DNA from: Prostheceraeus crozeri
Lineage: Eukaryota; Platyhelminthes; Polycladida; Euryleptidae
Direction of reading: 5' to 3'
Assembly (NCBI GenBank): GCA_907163375.1
Contig: CAJQUW010011301.1
Location: forward strand, 99,038-163,037
DNA: 64,000 bases
Below are positions 43,598-55,119 of this stretch, piece by piece. Numbering within the stretch: the stretch's first letter is position 1; every line of letters starts with the position of its first letter. The position numbers and the translations under genes are program-made. The notes beneath the pieces were generated by a model. It saw nothing but the letters and a program-made list of their open reading frames with translations. It made no database searches and was not told the DNA's origin.

Positions 43598-44363
43598 ATG
43601 AGTGAAGTACCCCCATTAAATAAAAAGAAACTTAAATTTAATCATCATCCAAATTTATCTAATAAAGTTTTGTCAGTTATTTGCGGAAGATCAGGTTGTG
43701 GAAAAACGTATCTATTATTTAAAATTTTAACGACTCCAAATTTTTTGGATTATAACAATCTTATAATTTATACAACAACAGCAGAACAACCCGTCTATCA
43801 ATTTTTAAAATATGGATTTGAAAATAATCTTAAAAAAACAGCAATTGCTTCATTATTCAAAGAATATGAAAAATCTGAAGATGAAGAAGAAATAAGTTCG
43901 TGGTGTGAAGAAGCAACAAAAAATAATCAGTTAGTAGAATCTAATAAAAATAAGCATATAAAGATACAATTAATAGATGATAGTGGTAATATGCAAGATC
44001 CTAGTAAACTAGATAAAACAATGAAACATCGTGTAATTTTTGATGATTGTGTTAATGATGGAAATCAGTCAGTTCAGAGAAATTATTTCACAAGAGGTAG
44101 ACATAATAACTGTAGTGTATTTTATTTAACACAAAGTATGTATTCATTAGACGGAAGTGTTATTAGAAAGAATGCAAATATATTTATACTATGAAATAAA
44201 TGCAAGAAACTTAAGTGATTTGTTAAGAGATTTATGCGTAAGAAATAAAGATGAATTTAAACAATCGTGTAACAATGCTTGGTCAAAAGATTATGGCTTC
44301 ATTACAATTAATATTGATAAAAAAATTCATGAAAGAGTTATAGAAAATATTTTCGAGGAGTGA
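43598..44363 (+). pseudogene. FtsK/HerA-type packaging ATPase, copy B
   Basis: Counterpart of 6381-7127, with the same Walker A (GRSGCGKT) and Walker B (RVIFDDCV) motifs. Only a handful of bases differ from copy A, but the gene is no longer one frame here. The shared sequence ends at 44364, at the edge of the replication block. Confidence 0.85.
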
Positions 44364-44439
44364 TCGAACGGAGTGACCGAACGGAGTGACCGAATAATTT
44401 TTTCTTATAAATTTTTTGTTAATAAAAATAAAAAAAAAT

Positions 44440-44769
44440 ATGTTGAATGATTATAAGATAGAGCATGTACCAGTTTTAAAAGATTATCGTCATCCTACAA
44501 ATCCTGTAAATTCGAAGAAAGAAGCTAGATTTTATTATCATCATAAATACGTAGCGCTCGTTACAGATTATAAAACAAAACATGGTATTAAACCGTGTGT
44601 TAAAACAAAAGACTTTCCACTTTGTTTAAGAAGTTTCCGAGTATTTTTGGCGTATAATAATTTATGGTGGTTGGTTAAGAAAGAACATTTAACAGCACAT
44701 GAATTAGAAACATTACATCATTTACATATTCCTGTGTATATGCAAAAACGGAACCGAGGTTCTATGTAA
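44440..44769 (+). CDS. Small basic protein found only in copy B
   Basis: About 109 residues from the ATG after an A-rich leader (MLNDYKIEHVPVLKDYRHPT). It is basic and rich in His and Tyr (KKEARFYYHHKYVALVTDYK), with LRSFRVFLAYNNLWWLV and ELETLHHLHIPVYMQK near the end. I do not recognise it. It is 25 bp upstream of the B polymerase and belongs to the swapped block, so a replication role such as terminal protein or DNA-binding partner is an inference from position only. A GAACC-GA-GGTTC hairpin covers its last codons. Confidence 0.6.
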   Translation: MLNDYKIEHVPVLKDYRHPTNPVNSKKEARFYYHHKYVALVTDYKTKHGIKPCVKTKDFPLCLRSFRVFLAYNNLWWLVKKEHLTAHELETLHHLHIPVYMQKRNRGSM

Positions 44770-44794
44770 AAATTCATTTTTTCTTTTAAAAAAT

Positions 44795-47700
44795 ATGAAT
44801 CGTGAAATGTCTCTCGGACAAACGTCTAGGATTGATGAATTAATCAAGAAACAAACTGCTGAGTTTGATGCGCAAATTAAACATAGTAAACGTAGTAAAC
44901 GTATTAAAAAACAGAAACGTACTAGGCGTAGTATTAGACGTAATACTAAAAAACAGAAACGTGGAACAAAAGAAATATTAGAAACTCCTATTAGTGATAT
45001 CTTTTTTGATGATAGAATTAAGGATGAACTTGGTGATGATTTATGTAATTTATTTAATCCAAATGAAATTAAATATGAAAATGTATCTTTTATTAATGTA
45101 GTAAATGATATGCGGAAACTTTTAGCAAATGGTAAAATTATTAATTTACTTGGAAAAGTTGTTAAAGATCAGGAAAATATAATTCAAAATTTTTACGTAA
45201 CCTATAATAAAAAATCATTTGAAACATGGTTTTCGAATCTGGATGAGAAATCCGATGCTAACGAATGGATTTTTACAGGTAATATTAAATATGAAGATTT
45301 TGGAATGAAGTTAGTACAAAGATCGCATAGAGGGGCAGGGATTAATATGAAATATAGAATCAAAAAATATTTCGGTGAATATTGTTATATTCCTTCTGAA
45401 GATTTTTGTTTTATTAAATGTTATAATGTTTTACGAGGTTTTAATGAAGAACAAGGAGAAATGATGAAAGAAATGTTTAATAATTTTTTATATAAAGAGA
45501 AAGCCACATCTAGAACAGGAGTAATGTCAAACTGCAAATTTTCTCAATTCAATAAATATTTTGGAGAATGTGTTCAATATTATAGTCCTGCCAATTGTCA
45601 TTTAAATCCTAGAGGAATTGAAACGTTTCATAATTATGTTTATTACAATTATTTTCACGCAGGTTCAACAATTGGTCACTATTGTTTAATTAATAAATCT
45701 CATAAATTAAAAGCTATTAGAGAAATTGAAAATAATTTCAAACCCATATATAAAACAGTTACTGATGAAAATCTAACAACGCGTCCATATAAAATCATAA
45801 CAAAGAAAAAAATTGACTATGGTTCAACATATATTTGGGATCTCGAAACTTTTCCTGATCCTAACTGTTCAACAGCTCATCCTATTCCTTATGCTGTAGG
45901 AGCTATTAATTTTAATAAATTTATATGTTGTTTACCGAAACAAAGATTGAAAGAATTAGAAACACGTTTGTTAAGTGATATGATTAAAATTAAACGATCA
46001 AAAGATGAAGATGAAATTAAAAAACTTAAAAAACAGATTAATGAGTATAATAATTTAACTGAATTAGAATTTAATAAACTTCAAAATTGTGTGAAAATAT
46101 TTACGAGAACTGAGGATGATGAATGTCCGATCGGGGGAAACCCAGAGGACGTATGTCCGATCCATCAATTTTTTAAAACTCTTGAAAAATTTAATTATTC
46201 GAGAGTAACTTTAATAGCTCACAATTCATCAGGTTTTGATTCCTATTTTCCGATAAAAGCTAATTTTAAATTATCTAAACCGCCTCTTAAAACTTCAAGA
46301 GGAATATTGACTGCTTCATTACAAAATCCTTATACAACTGAATGTGTTAGTAGATACATCCAAAAATCTTTTAGATTTAAAAACAATATGAAAAAAGATT
46401 CACCTTCAGGTAAATTAGCACTTCAAACTATTATAATGAAATGTAGTTATCAACATGTAAAAACAAGTCTTTCTAAATGGTGTGAGAATTTTAAAATTCC
46501 TACGAATGTGTGCAAATTAAATTATGAAATTGGAGACATAACACATGAAAATTATAAAGAAAAAGAAATTGAATGGAGACCATATTTAGTTAACGATATT
46601 CTTTCTTTAGCTTTTTGTATCTACAAATATAATAATGTTATGCAAGATTTAGTTGGTGAAGATATAACTACTAATTTGACATCCTCTGCTTTAACATTTA
46701 ACGGTTGGATGAAAAGCGTACAAAATGACAATATAAATATTCATTCTCATATAGATTTATGGGCTAGAAATTATATTAGAAAATCTGTTAAAGGTGGAAG
46801 AGTTTCAGCAAATATAAGAAAATACATATCGCCATTTTGTAGCATCTTGTTACCAATATTAAAACAGTATTTACCTGGTCGCTGCGCTGGGGGGACTTTG
46901 TCCCTTGGTCGCTACGCTGGTGGGGCTTTGTCCCCTGGAAGTAATTTAATAGATTTAATGAAACAGTATCGAGATTTAGGAGATAAAACTGAAATTTGTA
47001 AGAAAATTTCAAATCAACTACTTGAACAAAAAAATGAATTTCTAATGGTTTTTGATGCAACATCTTTATATCCATCAGCTATGTATGATGAAAATTCAGA
47101 ATACCCTAAAGCTGAATCAGCTAGAAAATTTCGTCAAGAAGAAGAGCGGGAAATAGTATATAAATTTAATACTCAAACATTTAGACCTAAAACTGGAATA
47201 TTTACAGTTGTGTTTCAATATCCGAATGATATGTTTTTTCAACCAGTTCCTATTAAAGATAAAGTTAAAAATCAAAATAATAATTCTCATGTAAAAGTAA
47301 TCAGGTTTAGAAATGGTATATGTTATGATGTATTAACTTCTGTAGACATACAAGAAATTGTTAGATGTGGGGGAAAAATCTTACATATTACTGATGGTAT
47401 AATTTATGAAAAAAATTATCAAGTTTCACCATTTCGAAATTATATTGAAAAACTTTTTAATTTGAGAAAAAGATATAAAACAGAAGGAAATACTGTAGGT
47501 GATGAGTTAATTAAATTATTGATGAATTCGCTATATGGCAAAACTGTGCAAAAAGATATAACCACTAAATATCATTTATGGAATGAGAATACATTGAGAA
47601 AAAATTTCACTCAAGAAGTAAAAGATTATGAAAAATTAAATGATGAACAATATTTAGCGAAAGTAGAAATGGAAGATGATGAATTTCTCAAAACTAATAT

Positions 47701-48328
47701 TGTAAAAGATGGGAAGACGTCATTCATGCCATCACACTTAGGTTCTTTCATTCTTTCTCACTCTAGAAGAATCATGAATAACTTTATTTTAGAAATTAAT
47801 GGTTTCAAAGAAAAATACATTCATTATACAGATACTGATTCAATATATATTTCCAATGAGCTCTTTAATAAATTAGACGCTGCTGGATATGTTGGAGGAG
47901 AATTGTGTCAAGGGAAAAATGATTATGGAAATGGTGAAATTATTTTTGCAATGTTTATTGCACCTAAAGTAAAATACTGTATTACTGTAGATGAACAAGG
48001 GAGACTTAGTGAAAAGAAAACATTCAAAGGTTATTCACAAAACAAAGTAAAAGTAGAAGATTTTCTAAAATTATATTCGGGGAAAACATTATCGACTACA
48101 GTTAATAAACCATGGAAACGATCTTTAGAAACTGGAATTAGTATTCCTGATAAAAATAATAATACTGAAGAAAAAAAATTTTCTGGTCAAATAAATATTC
48201 TTAAACGTCAAGCACCTGATGAAAATGAAATTATGTTACCTTATAACGGAGAAGATATTCAAGCTGAAATATTTCAAACAATCATCTGTGAGAGTAATTT
48301 AAGTGATGATGATGACACGTGGGAATAA
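44795..48328 (+). CDS. Family-B (probably protein-primed) DNA polymerase, copy B type
   Basis: 1,177 residues in one frame. The head is very basic (KRSKRIKKQKRTRRSIRR, residues about 29-50), possibly a nuclear signal or DNA contact. Exonuclease I is TYIWDLETFPDPN (about 347), exonuclease II LIAHNSSGFDSYF (about 474), motif A MVFDATSLYPSAMYDE (about 752), motif B LLMNSLYGKTVQKD (about 908), and motif C HYTDTDSIYIS (about 1011). Unlike the A polymerase it has no coiled-coil insert or treble-clef motif, its motif A is of the D-A-T-S-L-Y-P-S-A-M type, and it lies on the opposite strand. It carries GC-rich hairpin inserts at about 46125-46160 and 46879-46939. It is whole, while most of its neighbours have been damaged. 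Confidence 0.92.
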   Translation: MNREMSLGQTSRIDELIKKQTAEFDAQIKHSKRSKRIKKQKRTRRSIRRNTKKQKRGTKEILETPISDIFFDDRIKDELGDDLCNLFNPNEIKYENVSFINVVNDMRKLLANGKIINLLGKVVKDQENIIQNFYVTYNKKSFETWFSNLDEKSDANEWIFTGNIKYEDFGMKLVQRSHRGAGINMKYRIKKYFGEYCYIPSEDFCFIKCYNVLRGFNEEQGEMMKEMFNNFLYKEKATSRTGVMSNCKFSQFNKYFGECVQYYSPANCHLNPRGIETFHNYVYYNYFHAGSTIGHYCLINKSHKLKAIREIENNFKPIYKTVTDENLTTRPYKIITKKKIDYGSTYIWDLETFPDPNCSTAHPIPYAVGAINFNKFICCLPKQRLKELETRLLSDMIKIKRSKDEDEIKKLKKQINEYNNLTELEFNKLQNCVKIFTRTEDDECPIGGNPEDVCPIHQFFKTLEKFNYSRVTLIAHNSSGFDSYFPIKANFKLSKPPLKTSRGILTASLQNPYTTECVSRYIQKSFRFKNNMKKDSPSGKLALQTIIMKCSYQHVKTSLSKWCENFKIPTNVCKLNYEIGDITHENYKEKEIEWRPYLVNDILSLAFCIYKYNNVMQDLVGEDITTNLTSSALTFNGWMKSVQNDNINIHSHIDLWARNYIRKSVKGGRVSANIRKYISPFCSILLPILKQYLPGRCAGGTLSLGRYAGGALSPGSNLIDLMKQYRDLGDKTEICKKISNQLLEQKNEFLMVFDATSLYPSAMYDENSEYPKAESARKFRQEEEREIVYKFNTQTFRPKTGIFTVVFQYPNDMFFQPVPIKDKVKNQNNNSHVKVIRFRNGICYDVLTSVDIQEIVRCGGKILHITDGIIYEKNYQVSPFRNYIEKLFNLRKRYKTEGNTVGDELIKLLMNSLYGKTVQKDITTKYHLWNENTLRKNFTQEVKDYEKLNDEQYLAKVEMEDDEFLKTNIVKDGKTSFMPSHLGSFILSHSRRIMNNFILEINGFKEKYIHYTDTDSIYISNELFNKLDAAGYVGGELCQGKNDYGNGEIIFAMFIAPKVKYCITVDEQGRLSEKKTFKGYSQNKVKVEDFLKLYSGKTLSTTVNKPWKRSLETGISIPDKNNNTEEKKFSGQINILKRQAPDENEIMLPYNGEDIQAEIFQTIICESNLSDDDDTWE
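46879..46939. repeat. Tandem hairpin insert in the copy B polymerase gene
   Basis: Two units of about 32 bp, GGTCGCTRCGCTGG plus GGGAC-TTT-GTCCC or GGGGC-TTT-GTCCCC, encoding GRCAGGTLSLGRYAGGALSPG in pieces. It lies between exonuclease and polymerase domains. Confidence 0.85.
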
Positions 48329-48330
48329 TA

Positions 48331-48565
48331 ATTTTTTTATTACATCTAAAAATTTTATAACATCTAAAAATCTTATAACATCTAAAAATTTATAACATCT
48401 AAAAAATTTATAACATCTAAAAAATTTATAACACATCTAAAAAATTTATAACACATCTAAAAAATTTATAACACATCTAAAAAATTTATAACACATCTAA
48501 AAAATTTATAACATCTAAAAAATTTATTACATCTAAAAACTTATTACATCTAAAAATTTTATTAC
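48331..48565. repeat. AT-rich minisatellite after the copy B polymerase
   Basis: About a dozen units of 17-20 bp, ACATCTAAAAAATTTATAAC, filling the space between the polymerase stop and the minus-strand clamp-like gene. Absent from copy A. Confidence 0.9.
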
Positions 48566-48619
48566 ATATGAAAATATATTTATCGAATATTTTGGTATTT
48601 TCTATTAAGTTTTATCATA

Positions 48620-49870
48620 TTAAGTTTCATCATATAATGTTTTATGAAAAGATAATTTAAATTTATTTTCACTAACTATTGATTCTTCATCATCATCATC
48701 ATAAATTACACTTTTTGGTATAGGATGCCATTCCCTGATAGGATACCATTCTCTTATTGGAATATCTAACTCTAAATTACATCTTTTATCTGATAATAAT
48801 ATACTAGAGAAAAATATTGGTCTTTGATCTCTTTTGGAAAATTTAATAACACCACTATAATCTGAATCACTTTTAGTTTTTATTAAAGATGTTAAAATTT
48901 TAAATTGATTAGATGTAAATCCTAATTTAAATTTTGTAGACCCGACACATAGCTGTCTAACAGTATCTTCAACTATACCATCATTATTATTTTCAATTGT
49001 AAGAAAATGAAATTTAGATAAATTTTTATAATTACTAATATTTTTATAATCTTTTTTACCATTTACACCTTTTTCAGATTTTTCAGAATCATCATCTATA
49101 TTATTATCATCTATATTATTATCATCTATATTATTATCATCATTATTATTATCATCATTATTATCATAAGATTCTGTAAGATCGGGCAAAGCCCTAGAAC
49201 CTTCAGTTCGTTTGTTATGATTATGATTATGGACATTGTTAATAGTATAAGGTGTAGTCCACATATAAATTTTCTCTTGTTGAGCTAAGCCATTTATGTA
49301 AGATTTTAACAAATTAATATTTAAGTTTGAATATAATCCTATATATGTATCATCATCATATCTTTGGGGCATTTCTAATGTTTCTTGTTTATAAATTGTA
49401 TCTCTATAATATACTTGACATAATAATTCTTCGTTATGTTTTTTACTCTCGATATGAATGTTATATTGATTTTGTTCATCAACAAATAATCTAATTTTTT
49501 CTTTCGAAAAAGATTTAATTTTTTAACTAATTCTTTAATATTGATATAATTGATAATTTTATTTTCTATCCAATCAGTATTACTAATCGGTAAAACTGCT
49601 CTAATGAATCCGTAAACATTATTATGTCCTATTATAACCATATTTTCTTTATTTAATTCCACATAAGCTACATCATTATATTTGCTTACAATATCCATAA
49701 ATTTAATAAATGGATCACCTGAGAAAATGCAATAATTAGTTTCTATAGAAGGTAAACCTTTAGTCTGTTCTCTAAATATTTCGGCTTGTAATTGAAATAA
49801 AATATTAACATCTATACATGGATTATTATTATTATTATCAAAACATTTATTATCAAAACATTTATTATCA
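48620..49870 (-). pseudogene. Acidic accessory protein, possible sliding clamp, copy B
   Basis: Counterpart of 11907-13230, with the same clamp-like segments (ENMVIIGHNNVYGFIRAV; KFKLGFTSNQFKILTSLI; PIFFSSILLSDKRCNLELDI). The Asn/Asp-rich loop is of different length, and a WYPIREWHPIPK duplication is present near the end. Broken in this copy. Here the gene converges on the polymerase instead of lying on its strand. Confidence 0.4.
49183..49210. repeat. Double-hairpin insert in the clamp-like gene, copy B
   Basis: GGGC-AAA-GCCC, TA, GAACC-TTC-AGTTC. Same site as 12546 in copy A with one base different in the second stem. Confidence 0.85.
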
Positions 49871-50057
49871 AATCCCGTTGATCTCGTCGAATAAGAAGAA
49901 CAGGATGATGCGGGCGAATATAATTTTTTTCAATTTGGATTTTCCATTTTTTCATTTTTATTAGAAAAAATTTTATTTTTTATTTTTATTAGAAAAAATT
50001 TTATTAGAAAAAATTTTATTTTTATTAGAAAAAATTTTATTTTTTTATTGTTAAAAA

Positions 50058-50945
50058 ATGATGTTACCAAATGTTGGTGGAGGTGCATATATCCCGAATA
50101 ATCGTGAATTAGAAATAGAGATAGAAAATTATATCATGAAAACTGGAGACGTTTTATCTGGTCCATTGCATCTTTCTATTCTTCCGCAACAAAATACAGA
50201 GTTAACAAATAAACAATATGTTGATACACAAATCAATGACTTAAAAGAAAAATATATAAACGATGTTTTGGTTCCACTGATGAATGAATTAAAGTTGCTA
50301 AAACTTAATGACAAATCATTAAACGAAAAATTATTAAAACTTAATAAAAAGGATGGAGAGCTAGAAGCAGATATAGCAAAACTTTTTAAAAAGATTTCAG
50401 AACAATCAAAAATTTTAATATTACTTTCTTTAAATTTAAAATCTGCAGTCATTAAAAATAAACATCAGATAAAAATGTTAAAAGAACAATTAGAAGATGA
50501 AATAGAAAAACTACCTGAAAGAATTTAAAAAAATTTAAAGCAGTTACAAACTACATTCCAAAAAAGTGTTGATGAATTAAGTTCTAAAATTACTCAACAA
50601 ATGAAAAAGATGAATAGAATAATAAATGAAGTAAACTCACTTAATGAAAAAGTTTATAAAATGAAAACTCTTAAAATCAATTTAGAAAATGAATTAAAGA
50701 AAAATTTACAAGAAAACTCTAAAGAAAATAAAGAACAGTTAGATTCTGTTAAAAGACAATTAGATGTTCTTAAAATTAAGTTAAATGCTCTTAAAACGGC
50801 GTTGAAGATTAATCAGCAGAAAATGCAAGTTAATAGAAGAGAAATTAAAGTACATCACACGCTGCTTGACGCAATAGATAAAGTGCAACAGGCAATTAAT
50901 AAAGTTATCTCGAAGTTGTTGTCCATTCACAAACGTAAATCTTAG
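50058..50945 (+). pseudogene. Fibre-like coiled-coil protein, copy B
   Basis: Counterpart of 13401-14288 with the same KTGDVLSGPLHLSIL...NKQYVD tail-fibre signature and long coiled coil. Not one continuous frame. The three-hairpin cluster follows the stop codon. Confidence 0.6.
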
Positions 50946-51061
50946 CGTAAATATTAAACGGACCAAAGGTCCTGTGGTTACTAACCAATCGGAGCGAAGC
51001 TCCTCGAGGTTTTAGCCGATCGTAAATATTTTTTTCCAAAAGTCAAATTTAATCCTAAAAA

Positions 51062-51589
51062 ATGCCTATAATTTATAAACACAATCTTAAACAATTTGCT
51101 TCAAATCAAAGAATTGCTCATGAACCACGTATGAATCCTGTTTATCATTATGATAATAGAGAAACAGTTCACACGGAAGGAGCTGGGATCTTCTCTGGTA
51201 TTGGAAGTATCGTTAACTTAATTAAAAATAATAAAGATTTGATTACATCTGCTGCAAAAGGAGCAGCTGCTATAGGTAGTACAGCTAGTGCAATATCAAA
51301 TGCTGTCAAGTCTCAAAACGAATTAAAACAACTAGAAGCTATTCGTAAACTTAGGAATGATTCCGAAGAACTAAAAAATTTAAAAAAACTTTCAGAGGAA
51401 ACAAAAAACAAAATTGCTAACATTGCTGTTGGGGAAACCTTGAGGAGTGGAGCTCCGTCTGATAGTAAACATAATGAAAATAAAAATAATAAAAAAACAA
51501 TTGAAGAAATAAGAGGTAATGGCGTGAGCAGCAACCTTCGGTTTAACCAGCAAAGCTGTAGCGGAACTGGTCTAGCAAAATTTTTTTAG
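51062..51589 (+). CDS. Protein VI-like capsid-associated protein, copy B
   Basis: Counterpart of 14405-14956 (175 residues). Same amphipathic GAGIFSGIGSIVNLI block and IRGNGV cleavage-like site. The segment between KH and IEEIRG is NENKNNKKT, without the hairpin insert of copy A. The C-terminal double hairpin (AACC-TTC-GGTT, CAGC-AAA-GCTG) is present in both copies. Confidence 0.5.
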   Translation: MPIIYKHNLKQFASNQRIAHEPRMNPVYHYDNRETVHTEGAGIFSGIGSIVNLIKNNKDLITSAAKGAAAIGSTASAISNAVKSQNELKQLEAIRKLRNDSEELKNLKKLSEETKNKIANIAVGETLRSGAPSDSKHNENKNNKKTIEEIRGNGVSSNLRFNQQSCSGTGLAKFF

Positions 51590-51671
51590 TAAAATTATTT
51601 TAGTAAAATTATTTTAGCAGATTTTTTTCTGTGTGTGAGAAAAACAAAAAGTCAAATTATTTTTTATAAAA

Positions 51672-53007
51672 ATGTCTTCGCTTATCGAAAATAAATTTAG
51701 ATGAGACGATCCTCCGTTCGTCAGTTGCAATCAAAAAAAGAATGACTATATAAGAATTGCTATGAAATCCCGGATCTTCCAGTAGAGTAAATACTGGAGG
51801 TGATTTAATTTTTGAAGTTGATAATCAGCAGAGTTATATATATCTACCTGATTCATTTTTACACTGTGAATATTCTTTGTATAGTGATGCCAATTTTACA
51901 ACACCATTACCAGATACCGATAATATTGCACTAGAGAATAATTTCTTTCCAAGATTATTTACACAAATGCGTTTAGATGTTGCAACTCAAAATATAGAAA
52001 CAATAAGTGATTCTCCAGGTGTAATTGATACAATGCTTAGATTTGTAATAATTGGTGAAAATAATAAAAAGTATGAAATCGAAGGTTGGTTTCCTGATAC
52101 TAATGATGGTATAATTGTTGATGATTTAACTCACGCTGGAACAGATGCAGCAGGAATTGCGAAAGATGTAGAAAATATTGCAAAACATTTAAATAAAACA
52201 AACAATAGTGCATATAAAGAAAGACGTGAATTTAACAAGAAAAGTAAACAGACAGTAAATTGGTCATTGTCTCCATTATTCGGATATTTAGATTATGACA
52301 AAATATCATATCAATTAAAATTTAAATTAATAATTCATGGTACAGAAAATAATGAATTAATCTTTTTTGGTAAGACTGGAAAAAAAGCATATTTAAAAAT
52401 TGATAGACTTGAATGGTGGATTAAGCATATTACTCCTAGTTTAGAGATTGAAACAGCTATTACAAAAAGATTAAATACTAACAAACCAATTCCAGTAAAT
52501 TTTCTAAAGCGTACTGCTAGTTCAGTAAATTTTTCCGAACAAAGATTTAACTGGCATTTTACTAGAACTTCGAATACTCCAAGATATTTATTACTAACAT
52601 TTCAAAGAAATAATTCTCCAAGTTTTGATAAGAACAATAATCTCTTCCATATTAATACAATTCGAAGTTTACAAGTTTCATTAAATCAAACCCGATATCC
52701 AATTGATCCATTAAGATTCGATGATACCAATAATCAATTTATGGAAGGATATGATTCTTATCGAAATCTTTGTATAGAATTTGGAGTTGAACCACAATTA
52801 ACTCCTGGAGATTGGAGACATTTATATCCTGTTTTCTGTTTCGATTTAAGTGCACAATCAGAAGATATTATTAAGACTGGCTGTGATGTAACAATTAATA
52901 TTGAAAAAAAAACCACAACTTCATTGATGGCAACTTATGGTTTATTGCTAGAAGATGTAAAATATTCTATTGAAATTCTTAATGGAAAGATGGTAAGGAT
53001 AAGTTAA
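51672..53007 (+). pseudogene. Major capsid protein, double jelly roll, copy B
   Basis: Counterpart of 15112-16446, with the same leader and start codon. All family landmarks are present (FFPRLFTQMRLDV, LKIDRLEWWI, VSLNQTRYPIDPLRF, PGDWRHLYPVFCFDLS). About 15 of 376 comparable residues differ from copy A. Broken in this copy. Confidence 0.85.
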
Positions 53008-53256
53008 TTAAATTTTTTTCATAACTAGAATAGATTAAAAATTCTTAACTTAAAATTTTTCATAACTAGAATAGATTAAAATTTTTTGGTAACTTAAAAT
53101 TTTTTGGTAACTTGAAATTTTTTAATAACTAGAATAGATTAAAATTTTTTGGTAACTTAAAATTTTTTGGTAACTTGAAATTTTTTGATAACTTAAAATT
53201 TATTCATAACTAGAATAGATTAAAAATTTTCGTAACTTAAATTTTTTTTATTAAAA
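53008..53256. repeat. Tandem AT-rich repeats after the capsid gene, copy B
   Basis: Same unit as 16447-16618 (AACTAGAATAGATTAAAATTTTT and GGTAACTTAAAATTTTTT) but expanded by about 75 bp. Confidence 0.85.
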
Positions 53257-53738
53257 ATGTCGCAAGCGAAAAGTAGTAATAATAAAACTGTTGAATTAAA
53301 ATAACGTAATATTGTTGACAAAAATACCCTAAAACTATTACGATTAATAAAAAAAAGTATTACATAAGTAAACCAATGATAGAGAATATTCAATTACAAG
53401 AAGAAAAGAATGGCGGGATTCTCCCATTAATTCCACTAATAATAGGAGGCATAGCAGCAGCAGGAAGTGTTGCAGGTGGGACAGCTGGTATTGTCCAAGC
53501 AGTAAATAAAAATAAATCAGAGAAGGCAGCATTAGAAGAACAAAAACGTCATAACAGAGAGTTAGAGAAAGTTGCTAGGGGTGACGGAATAGTAGATAAT
53601 TTTATTAGTAAATTAAAATTAGTTGATGAAGGAAAACGAGTTCTCAAAAATATTCTCCACAATGTTGATGATTTAATTGAAATTAAAGAAACTAAAGATG
53701 GTTCTGGAATATATCTAAGTCCTAGTATGATTCGGTAA
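53257..53738 (+). pseudogene. Adenovirus pX-like small hydrophobic core protein, copy B
   Basis: Counterpart of 16619-17143 with the same GGILPLIPLIIGGIAAAG block, EEQKRHNRELEKVARG and GSGIYLSPSMIR ending, but without the 42-bp hairpin insert. Broken upstream of the hydrophobic block. Confidence 0.65.
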
Positions 53739-53791
53739 TAACCTCAGGACCTTTGGTCCGATCCGGTAAAACATTTATTTTATCTTTTAAA

Positions 53792-55108
53792 ATTAATTCT
53801 ACAAATTCCGAAAATTTAATTAAATTAAAAATTGTTAATTTAGATTTATTGAATTATCTATTAAACAAAAATAAAAACTCAAACTGTCAGCATATTGGAG
53901 GTGACATACAAAAAACATTAGAAAACTTTCCTGGATTTATTTGGAGTAAATATTCAAAAGAAAAACATCTTCCTGGTCATTCATATACCGGTCCAGGAAC
54001 TCGATTAGATATAAGACTAGATGAGAATAATAATCCGAAACCAGGTGAAAAACCGATAAATAGAGTAGATGCCGCAGCTTACAGGCATGATTTAGCTTAT
54101 CGAAATCATGATCTAAGTTCTCGACATGCAGCTGATAAGAAGATGATTCAAGAATTAGATAGTATTCAAAATCCTACATTTATAGAAAAAATTGAAAGAA
54201 TGTTTGTTAAGAAAGCTTTACAAGCTAAAATATTATTCGGTCAGGGTTTAAATGAAACTAATAACTCTGAGAGCAACGCTCGAACCTACGCGTCCGAAAT
54301 GTCGAATGACCCAAGCCGCTACGCGTCTGAAATCCACAAGGAATATAGAAGGCCTAAATATTTATTGAAAGTAAAAGTATTTAATAAAGATGATATTTGG
54401 AGTGCTGATCTTATTCATATGCCGAATGAAAAAGATTATAAATACGCAATGACCGTTATAGATTTATATACACGATACGCTTGGGTAAAGCCTTTAAAAA
54501 ATAAAAGTGGTCTATCAGTTAAATATGCGTTTGAAGAAATCTTTAAAGAAAGTAAGAGAAAGCCAAAAAAATTGTTTGTTGATAAAGGGTCGGAATTTTA
54601 TAACAGAAATGTTCAGCCACCATTTGAAACTGTTTATTCAACTGAAAACGCTGGAAAAGCTGTAGTGATAGAAAGATTCAATCGGACGTTAAAAAATAAA
54701 TTATTCAAGAAATTTACTGAGCAGAGAAATCAGAAATGGTTGAAGATATTGCCCGGAATGGTAGAGCAGTACAATAATAAAGTTCATTCAGGTATTGAAG
54801 AAACTCCAAAGAATGCTTCTGACGACCCTGATTTAATACGAAAGAAAATATTCGAGAATAATAATTTGAATGAGAGTAATCCGAATTTGCAGAAACTTAA
54901 GCCGAAATTTAAAATTGGAGATAGAGTTAGAATATTTAAATATAAGAATAAATTTGAAAAAGGCTTCGTTGACTATTGGACTAAAGAAATATTTGAAGTT
55001 TGCAAAATAAATCAAACTTATCCGATTACTTATGAAATTAAAGATTTAGATAATGAGGATATCAGAGGCCGTTTTTATCAAAATGAATTACAGAAAACAG
55101 AGCTTTAG
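53792..55108 (+). CDS. Phospholipase A2-integrase fusion, copy B
   Basis: One frame covering both enzymes; the exact start is uncertain, and an upstream non-ATG codon at 53753 opens the same frame. Phospholipase A2 motifs HSYTGPGTRL and YRHDLAYR, linker with LFGQGL and the YASE repeats, integrase WSADLIHM, FVDKGSEFYN and VVIERFNRTLK, then the KFKIGDRVRIFKYKN barrel. Synonymous differences from A are concentrated in the integrase core (for example 54645-54675), while the linker is almost the same. The 6-bp duplications around copy B show that an integrase of this kind inserted it. Confidence 0.88.
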   Translation: MNSTNSENLIKLKIVNLDLLNYLLNKNKNSNCQHIGGDIQKTLENFPGFIWSKYSKEKHLPGHSYTGPGTRLDIRLDENNNPKPGEKPINRVDAAAYRHDLAYRNHDLSSRHAADKKMIQELDSIQNPTFIEKIERMFVKKALQAKILFGQGLNETNNSESNARTYASEMSNDPSRYASEIHKEYRRPKYLLKVKVFNKDDIWSADLIHMPNEKDYKYAMTVIDLYTRYAWVKPLKNKSGLSVKYAFEEIFKESKRKPKKLFVDKGSEFYNRNVQPPFETVYSTENAGKAVVIERFNRTLKNKLFKKFTEQRNQKWLKILPGMVEQYNNKVHSGIEETPKNASDDPDLIRKKIFENNNLNESNPNLQKLKPKFKIGDRVRIFKYKNKFEKGFVDYWTKEIFEVCKINQTYPITYEIKDLDNEDIRGRFYQNELQKTEL

Positions 55109-55119
55109 CTTCGCTTGAG

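Larger units (their letters stand above)
44365..48603. other. Replication block of copy B, not homologous to that of copy A
   Basis: It begins with two copies of CGAACGGAGTGAC right after the shared ggagtgat and ends where ATTAAGTTTTATCATATT (48604) resumes identity with A. It holds a small gene, a plus-strand polymerase and a minisatellite. Nothing in it matches A's block at the nucleotide level. Confidence 0.9.
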
